The notes under the pieces were generated by a model. It made no database searches. It saw only the letters and a list, made by a program, of their open reading frames with translations, and was not told where the DNA came from. This document shows, piece after piece, positions 57,418 to 64,000 of a DNA stretch of 64,000 nucleotides. The stretch comes from Siphonodentalium dalli (taxonomy: Eukaryota > Mollusca > Scaphopoda > Gadilida > Siphonodentaliidae). Position 1 is the first letter of the stretch. The number at the start of each line of letters is the position of its first letter. The translations under genes and the position numbers were made by a program. The DNA lies in assembly GCA_032622095.1 (NCBI GenBank), contig CP136065.1, forward strand, positions 240,229,530-240,293,529. The letters are read 5' to 3'.

Positions 57418-58424
57418 TAGATCACGCCATGAATATCTACTCTGGCTAACGCCGGTAGAGATCATATTCCACCAGTACAAAACATTGGAACTTTTTTAAG
57501 TTTTGACAGTGAACCTTATAAAAAACGCGGGGAACAGATTTCTTAGTTATTATCTGTTCTTAATAAAGTACTTCACTGTAGCTGCAGGTCCTAACACGCA
57601 ATTTCACGATTTAAGTGAATTTATGAGCGATTTTGCTTTATGTCGCTTAAAGGCACGTGAGGCCTTAGTTGTCGAAAATATTCATATTTGTTCCAATCAC
57701 CGTAAACAGAAAAACATTAAAACGCATAGTTTCGTTCATATATACCATAACCATCGCGTAAACAGCATGTTATCATAAAGACCTAATATATTTTACCTAA
57801 GCAAGAGCCTGATTGTGTTATACAGAAGACAGCACAATGCTACTGGCTAATCACTCACAAATGGCATAAACGCTCTTTATTAGTTCCATATCAGGAATGC
57901 ACCAACAAAGAACGCTCTTTATGCTTACCACCATAATATAAACAAACACCAGAAAAGTAACTTTTTATGCCTTTGTTTACATAACAATGGTCAAACATAT
58001 GACAATAACATACTGTTTATGCGATATTTCTTATTTGTATACGGACAAGGTCTGTATACATTTTGATGTTCTTTCTGTTTGTGGCGGTTTTTGACGGGTG
58101 GAAATATTTTCACAGGATACCCACCGCCAAGGCCAACCGTACCTTTAAATTATGGAGTTTATCCTGTGTAATTAATTCGGTGTTTATTGCGATATCTGCT
58201 CACAAAATTCAGAGAAAAACATGCAATTTTGAGTTGTGACATTCACCTATACAGTGAAGTGAATTATTAAGGAAAGATAACAAGTAAGAAATATATTCCC
58301 CGCGTTAATTTTTCGACTTTATAAGGTTCCCTGTCAAAACTTCAAAAAGTTCCAACGTTTTGTACTGGTGGAATATGATCTCTCTACGGGCATTAGCCAG
58401 GTGTAGATATTCATGCATGATCTA
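57418..58424. mobile_element. Family E (Mutator-like) MITE, host of the nest
   Basis: Starts TAGATCACGCCATGAATA and ends ATTCATGCATGATCTA. Its 9-bp target duplication GTGATTAAG is reconstructed on both sides after removing the D and A elements. Its interior is split by an F element (57651-58144). Confidence 0.9.
57651..58144. mobile_element. Family F (Kolobok/T2-like) element nested in E
   Basis: Ends AGGCACGTGAGGCCTT and (inverse) AGGTACGGTTGGCCTT, TTAA at 57647-57650 and 58145-58148. Other E copies read CGCTTACAATTATGG here, so the insertion point is visible. 494 bp with direct ACGCTCTTTAT repeats and no coding capacity. Confidence 0.85.
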
Positions 58425-58432
58425 GTGATTAA

Positions 58433-58822
58433 CCCTTTACCCAATAGAACGGCCCTGTGCCAATGCATTCTCTTATATATGCGAGTCGACCATATATAAG
58501 AGAATGCATTGGCTTAACACATTAAAAATGATCAAATTGTCAAAGAATGTAGAAAATATTATAAGAAAAAATGGTAAAAAGTGTTAAAAAAAGAATTTAT
58601 TTAGGCCAATGCATTCTCTCATATATGCGAGGCGACCTATGGTCGACTCGCATATATAAGATAATGCATTGGCACAGGGCATAACTGTAACCATCACAAT
58701 GTGGTCAATGAACCGGTTCCAATGATATCCATATTTGTATGGCGTTATTGAGACAGACCGAAGATATTTTAGGCTGTTGAAGCTTTATTTGGGCGTTTTT
58801 GGCCGTTCTGTTGGGTAAAGGG
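58433..58822. mobile_element. Family A MITE inserted in the right target duplication of the E element
   Basis: TTAA at 58429-58432 and 58823-58826. Hairpin 1 is shortened (GCGAGTCGACCATATATAAG), hairpin 2 at about 58606-58679 is complete. Removing it restores GTGATTAAG after the E element. Confidence 0.92.
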
Positions 58823-58827
58823 TTAAG

Positions 58828-59279
58828 TCACTATTTGTCGAGGTTGTGTTGGGCAGTGTCAAAGATGCGTTGTTTGGATATTTAATTGGTCTAATAGCTT
58901 GCAGATATCTTTGGAAAACAGAAAAAAACGAACGTTGAATTTGCCAGGCGTTGTATCTTGTCGACATTTTCTAGCAAATTTATGACGTATATACCGGTAG
59001 ATTATTGGCCCTGATAAGCAGTTAATTATGCTGCGAGTTCACATCGGAGTTGTCAACATTCCGTTCCCAGAGTTGTTTTTTAAGTTTCGCACACTTAAAT
59101 AATCAATTCTACTTCTGATACATACCGCTGTAAAAATTTGTTGGATTTTGAATAATATTAGGCATGATTAATGTCGGCCAACAATAAACAAGCTAGGTAA
59201 CAAGTCTGGTGGGAAATCCGATGAAAAAAAATTATGTTTCGTCCTGTTTTCGTGGCTTTCCAAGTGACTTCAGTTCTGG
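58828..59279. other. No feature recognised
   Basis: Spacer between two A elements without supported gene. Confidence 0.35.
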
Positions 59280-59283
59280 TTAA

Positions 59284-59633
59284 CCCTTTACCCAACAGAA
59301 GGGCCCTGTGCCAATGCATTCTCTTATATATGCGAGTCGACCATAGGTCGCCTCGCATATATAAGAGAATGCATTGGCTTAACACATTAAAAATTATAAA
59401 ATTGTTAAAGAATGTAAGAAAAAATGATAAAAAGTGTTAAAAAAAGGCCAATGCCGACTCGCATATATAAGAGAATGCATTGGCACAGGGCATAACTGTA
59501 ACCATCACAATGTGGTCAATCAGCCGGTTCCAATGATATCCATATTTGTATGGTTCTATTGAGACAGACCGAAGATATTTTAGGCTGTTGAAGCTTTATT
59601 TGGCCGGTTTCGGCCGGTTTGTTGGGTAAAGGG
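59284..59633. mobile_element. Family A piggyBac-like MITE, hairpin 2 truncated
   Basis: TTAA at 59280-59283 and 59634-59637. Ends CCCTTTACCCAACAGAAGGG and TTTGTTGGGTAAAGGG. Hairpin 1 complete (about 59306-59378); only one arm of hairpin 2 remains (from about 59455). 350 bp. Confidence 0.9.
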
Positions 59634-59637
59634 TTAA

Positions 59638-60377
59638 AACACAGGCTCAACAGTTATTCCGCGTGTATAATGTTTCGCTGTTCTTGGTATACAGTGGGCG
59701 CATGGGTGTTTTATTTATAGAATGGGAATTTTTGGAAGGATTAAAAGTCGAACTGCGACCCGGAGGCCGAGTCCGGTAAAAGGTGTAGTTGGGAATTTCA
59801 ATTTCAATTTCAATTGTTATTCGGATGCCAAGAAGTGCAAGGCGATTAATTCTATGAGTTGGTCATTCGTGAAACCAATATATTTTATATTCTATAATTA
59901 CAATAATGGGTATATAATATATTATCTTGAGCGCGTTACCATTTCTGACTATGGTTTTCTTGTCCTGTATTGAGTATGGAGACATTGGGGGTATATATTA
60001 CCACCAGATGCATTTAGCTGTGTCGCCTGGTGTCGCAATAAATAACTTCTACATCGAATACATGGAGTGTGACACCACAGCGCGCAAATATATATTACAT
60101 ACAAGGTTTATTGCATATTAATATGATCATACGCTAGCGTAATTAACGAACCAAAGCTAAACCACTCACATGCGGGTATCTGTAGCGTCTAAAACAATTC
60201 TGATCAAGAGCACTGTATATATTTCCACCAAATAAGATTCACATGCATAAGGCTTATATTTCGTGTCGGTAATTATAAATAGTTATATACATATATGTTG
60301 TCGAGAGTGGAACTGGACCTAACCATTATATTGATCGGCGTGATGGGGGAGTTCTCCGCTTGAGATACTTAGGCCAG
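59638..60377. other. No gene supported; short AATTTC repeat
   Basis: A (AATTTC)n run near 59793-59816. Otherwise unremarkable. It may include upstream sequence of the candidate exon at 60378. Confidence 0.35.
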
Positions 60378-60468
60378 ATGGAGAATCGTGTCCATTTCAT
60401 ATTGTTCATTTCATTCATAACATGTCATAATGTTGATTTCAACGACAGCCGACAAACAACGTCATCAT
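60378..60468 (+). CDS. Candidate first coding exon with signal peptide
   Basis: ATG at 60378-60380 opens MENRVHFILFISFITC, a leader with a hydrophobic core (FILFISFIT) and a small, polar continuation, HNVDFNDSRQTTSS. After 91 nt the sequence reaches CAT/GTAAGT at 60469, a good donor in phase 1. The gene would continue rightward, its first intron containing the G element at 60569-61163. A pyrimidine-rich stretch ending TTCGCACAG near 61256 is one possible acceptor, but no convincing second exon was found. Inference from leader, donor and phase; chance occurrence is possible. Confidence 0.38.
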
Positions 60469-60568
60469 GTAAGTTTCCACAATTCGAGTGGAAATGAATG
60501 TATCTTCTGCTTTGTTCATAAGTATGTGATTTCATTCTATTCAAGAAAATAGGATATATATGGATTAA

Positions 60569-61163
60569 AGGGGTACTGTACGCCAAATGTTGTTGTTGGT
60601 TTCTATAGTCTCCGAGTCGGAGAATAAGGTAACAATTTTTTCATTATTTGAAAGTCTGTTGAGTACGAAGTAGTGTTACGGATGACAAATTTACCGGAAT
60701 GAAAAAATACAAATTGTCGTTGTCGAGTCATTTTTGTACAGTTTTCAACCAAATGAATCAAATAAAAGTTATATTATAGGCATACTAGTCCCATATAATC
60801 ATTTAAGTTATTGTATCGTCGCTAGTCAGTGAGTGGCTTGAGTGTTCTCCCCGTATCATCATAATATTTTAAGCGATCGTGTGCGCGATCGGTTTAACAA
60901 TCCAGTATCCCTCAATTACTTTGTTTGATTACGGAAATTCGTAATTTAATTGACGCCATTTTATGGCTCCAGTCATAAATTCAATTTATATCAAATTATT
61001 AACTTTTAAATTATTAAATTTTAAGATAGCCTATTAACCTGAGCGTTTACAGAATACATCTTCGACTCAAATTACTTATGTTTCTATATATTATCGATAT
61101 TATTATCGATATTAGATCGTTGTTGTCACCGGAAATTTAATGAAAATGGCGTACAGTACCCCT
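60569..61163. mobile_element. Family G (Kolobok/T2-like) MITE, copy 2
   Basis: TTAA at 60565-60568 and 61164-61167, the same 17-bp terminal repeat as copy 1. Differs from copy 1 by a few substitutions and two insertions near the right side (CTATTAACCTGAGC region and a second TTATCGATA). Confidence 0.9.
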
Positions 61164-61167
61164 TTAA

Positions 61168-62104
61168 CAGAAGCATGTACGTATACTATACAGACGTGTG
61201 ATAACAATTAAATCAATATTAAATATTATCATCAACGGTTATTTCCTTTCGCACAGTATATAGTCTCTACAGCACCATACAGTATTGATCAACTGCCGTG
61301 CATCAGTTGGTATAAATAAAGCTTTGAGATACACGTATATCGTGTTGTGGTTGTCACGGTGAGGCACCTCGCAAAACTGTCCGCCTCTGACGGAGAGCTA
61401 TATAGGTGCGATAATTTGATCCAATAGAGTGAGCAGACCTGTTAGAAATTCATTATAGACTAGCTACTTGCCCTTATGAATAACAAAACACATAAATGAT
61501 TGTATGACGTTTATATAAATAGGAGAATGTTGCACATCGACTGATTTGTGTGGGCATCTTGACAGCCGATTACGACATTAATGCGTTAATCCCACCGATC
61601 TACTGTGCAACAAAAGTGGTCGCGAAAATTCAAAACAGCAGTGTCGTATTAGATAATAATTGGTGACGTCACAAAATCAGATATAGTCACAAAATCAGAT
61701 ATAGTCTATATACGACCCAAAGCGTCCGGCTTTGGTTCGTTATTAGCTGTGTGGCGAATCTCAGCCGTATAGGCATCTAACAAACACATGAATGGCTGCA
61801 TCGCTTTGCTGATAAGATGTTGTGATTGGTTGACATTGACGTAATGATTGTTGGCGGTAATGAGGATCCCACCCAATGTCTCCAGACTCAATACAGGATT
61901 CCCGTTGATTCTGTGTTTTAACCAGAACTGATGTGACTCATATCAAATTCCGAGAAAATAAAAACAAGGTCTGGGTTGTCTCCGCAATCAAATAACAAGG
62001 TTAGTTAGTCGGAGTTGATAGAATAATGTATATCTGCTGGCAAAGATTTTACACTCTATACGCATGCACTAAAACAAGTCTTGTTGCCTCGCTTATATAT
62101 GGAC
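61168..62104. other. No gene supported; one weak minus-strand frame
   Basis: A minus-strand stretch at 61706-61925 is open for about 75 codons (contains NNHYVNVNQSQHLISKAM) without an ATG near its start and without a recognised domain. It could be an exon but is within chance. Confidence 0.3.
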
Positions 62105-63015
62105 TTTCCAGGTAATTTTTCGAAAAGGGTTATAACGTAAACAAATGAATTCTTGTTCAAATGACAATTAATTAACATAGTAACAAATTTAAATTATCTT
62201 GGAATTACACTCTCTAATTCTGGCTCCTTTGTCCATGCGAAAAAAAAAGGAAAAAAAAGATACTAGCCGACAAAGCAACTAAGGTTATGCACTCAATAAT
62301 CGGTAAGTCACGTAAATACTGTCTCTCTGTTAGTAATCAAATTGATCCGTTCAACTCACACGTAGTGCCAATGCTGTTATACGGCTCCGAGAGTTGGAGT
62401 TATGGTAACAACGATATATTGGAGAGCGTCCAAATAAAAACACGATCTTAGACTTAGACCATCAACACCAAATTTCATGATCTGCGACGAGAGTGGGAAA
62501 CTGCCGCCAGACATATTAATTAAAACCAGAATGGCCAAATATTAGTGTACAGTTAATAACAACAAGTCTGAATGATTCCCTATATAATACTTGTGAAGTT
62601 AGGACAGACCATGTATGGCCAAGGAAACAACGATGAGATATCATTCCCATGGTTGAGTCACACACACACACTAACTGATAGATACATGTAGCCAGCAACA
62701 CTTGTGGTTCTCGGGTTGTGTTTCCGATGAAAATAAGTTTATTTCTTATCTTGAGTTGTAGTCTTATGTTAGATTTCAGACCCACGCATGAACGATACCA
62801 GTCGTGGACGCATCTATCGAATCTTCAAACATGACTTACAATTTGAATTTATATTTAGATTATCTCGGTGAATCGGGACCGAATCCTGAAATTTTAAATT
62901 CAGGACCAGCAACCATAAACTCCCCATTGAAATCGGACGCTGGGATGATACCAACCAACCACAGCGACCGGATACACTGACAATCTTGTTGAAAAATATC
63001 TCCTCAACGCGTTGA
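62105..63015 (+). pseudogene. Decayed LINE reverse-transcriptase ORF, 3' part
   Basis: In shifting plus-strand frames the translation contains hallmarks of the end of a LINE (non-LTR) reverse-transcriptase ORF in the expected order: NKFxLSWNYxL/NLNYLGITLSNSGSF near 62190, KATKVMHSIIGKS then HVVPMLLYGSESWSYGN near 62355-62410, TPNFMICDESGKLPPDI near 62470, RIYRIFKHDLQFEF near 62810, and FRTSNHKLPIEIGRW near 62899. At least three frameshifts or stops (including one in a poly-A run near 62240) break it. The catalytic YxDD region and the endonuclease are absent, so this is a 5'-truncated remnant. The LINE clade is not assigned. Confidence 0.85.
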
Positions 63016-63741
63016 GTGATAATTTGTTGAGCGGTTTGTATTCAGCGGTATAATAACGAGTAGTCAATAATGACAACTCAATATATTTTTCGGATTTAAT
63101 CAACACGTTGATTAAAATTTCTAGGAACAATAACTCAATTTAAAACTTTGTGCATCTATAATTGTCATTTCGAGATGTTTAATCTACGTTTCAACATTTA
63201 TTTTTATCTATAAATGCAACATTGAGATGATATGTCCGAACTTCATCACCTCATTAAAGAGTAAGCATCTTGAAGCCGGGGTTCTATAATTCCATGGTCA
63301 CCACAAACAATCCAGACATATGAACCATATGGATTAAATTATATCACAGAATAACCTAATATGTTCCAAAAGGCCATTATCGGATAATATATCGAGAATT
63401 TCATAAATTTCCCGATATTTCCAATTCTGATTCGGTCGCTGATTCAGGATATAATATCCAGTTCAGTTTAACTTCCAGCAAATATTCCAAGCAAAGTCCT
63501 TTTGTTAACTAAGAAAGCTACATTTCAGTCAACTGTTGAGCAAAATCAATCGGTTGTTGAGCGATTTCACTTACATAGTTGAGTATAAATTTTACTCAAC
63601 TCGTTGAGTAGACATAGTTTACTCAACACTTTAGTCAACGTTGCTTGGTTTCATAATTACACTGCGGTTGAGTAATTGTTGAGTAATATATGTGTTTGTT
63701 ACCTCCATTACTGAAGAGCATACATAGTGTTACACAGTATT
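63016..63741. repeat. TTGAGT/ACTCAA-rich region
   Basis: Scattered TTGAGT and ACTCAA words in both orientations, dense at 63530-63690, include two GGTTGAGTAA-type blocks that precede the regular 47-bp array. Probably decayed or founder units. Confidence 0.5.
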
Positions 63742-64000
63742 CACAATTACACTACGGTTGAGTAACGTTGCTAACGGTTGCTTGGTGGTATACTCACACT
63801 GCGGTTGAGTAACGTTGCTAACGGTTGCTTGGTGGTATACTCACACTACGGTTGAGTAACGTTGCTAACGGTTGCTTGGTGGTATACTCACACTACGGTT
63901 GAGTAACGTTGCTAACGGTTGCTTGGTGGTATACTCACACTACGGTTGAGTAACGTTGCTAACGGTTGCTTGGTGGTATACTCACACTGCGGTTGAGTAA
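63742..64000. repeat. 47-bp tandem array running off the window
   Basis: Five full units and a partial one, each with CGGTTGAGTAACGTTGCTAA, CGGTTGCTTGGTGGTATACT and CACACT(A/G). Copies are nearly identical, differing mainly at one A/G position. The right end lies outside the window. Confidence 0.93.

Noticed and set aside
61706-61925. Minus-strand ~75-codon open stretch
   Set aside because: Lacks a start codon nearby and any known domain; length is within chance for this base composition.
1-64000. tRNA, rRNA or CRISPR-type features
   Set aside because: No stretch with tRNA A/B-box spacing and cloverleaf pairing or rRNA motif was recognised; the tandem arrays lack the spacer pattern of CRISPR and the DNA is eukaryotic.
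63742-64000. Telomeric repeat at the window end
   Set aside because: The unit is 47 bp and lacks TTAGGG-type hexamers.

Overview
This looks like eukaryotic nuclear DNA from an invertebrate animal: AT-rich, no operons or bacterial-type genes, and largely built of non-autonomous DNA transposons and satellites. The palindromic word TACATGTA and runs of ACATG/TACCGGTA recur throughout, which I associate with lophotrochozoan (mollusc-like) genomes. That placement is inference, not proof. I found no complete protein-coding gene. The coding candidates are two signal-peptide-like first exons with good splice donors (minus strand 41819-41858, plus strand 60378-60468) and one decayed LINE reverse-transcriptase 3' part (about 62105-63015).

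Most of the window can be sorted into repeat families that I defined here by comparing copies with each other. Family A: TTAA-flanked elements with CCCTTTACCCAACA ends (piggyBac-like), each carrying two opposed hairpins. Family B: TA-flanked foldbacks with CAGTAATGCCC ends (Tc1/mariner/pogo-like MITEs). Family C: CAAGCCT-ended elements with 8-bp target duplications (hAT-like). Family D: TTAA + AGGTACTCAATCC ends. Family F: TTAA + AGGCACG ends. Family G: TTAA + AGGGGTACTGTACG ends. D, F and G resemble Kolobok/T2 MITEs. Family E: TAGATCATG ends with 9-bp target duplications (Mutator-like). There are also two more hAT-like elements, an unusual foldback with iterated arms, several other inverted-repeat elements, and at least nine minisatellite arrays.

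Layout: 1-5 kb is a degenerate 110-120 bp minisatellite plus three B foldbacks. 5.4-7.2 kb is a C element split by D and A at one TTAA, followed by a variant A. 8.7-16.6 kb holds a hAT-like element, a perfect 93-bp palindrome, C, B in a minisatellite, and E. 17-21.4 kb is dominated by three tandem arrays (68-bp, 55-bp, 68-bp units). 22-32.8 kb holds C, A, B, E and piggyBac-like copies. 33.3-38 kb has a 1.66-kb inverted-repeat element carrying two arrays and a 1.54-kb hAT-like element. 40-45 kb has B, the iterated foldback beside a candidate first exon, and E. 45.7-52 kb has D copies (one nested in another) inside a widely spaced inverted duplication. 53-61.2 kb has an A element with its empty site nearby, the two G copies and a four-element nest. 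62-64 kb has the LINE remnant and a 47-bp array running off the end.

The most informative content is insertion history. Several elements sit inside others so that target-site duplications and relative ages can be read directly, and two TTAA-specific groups (CCC-ended and AGG-ended) repeatedly use the same sites.
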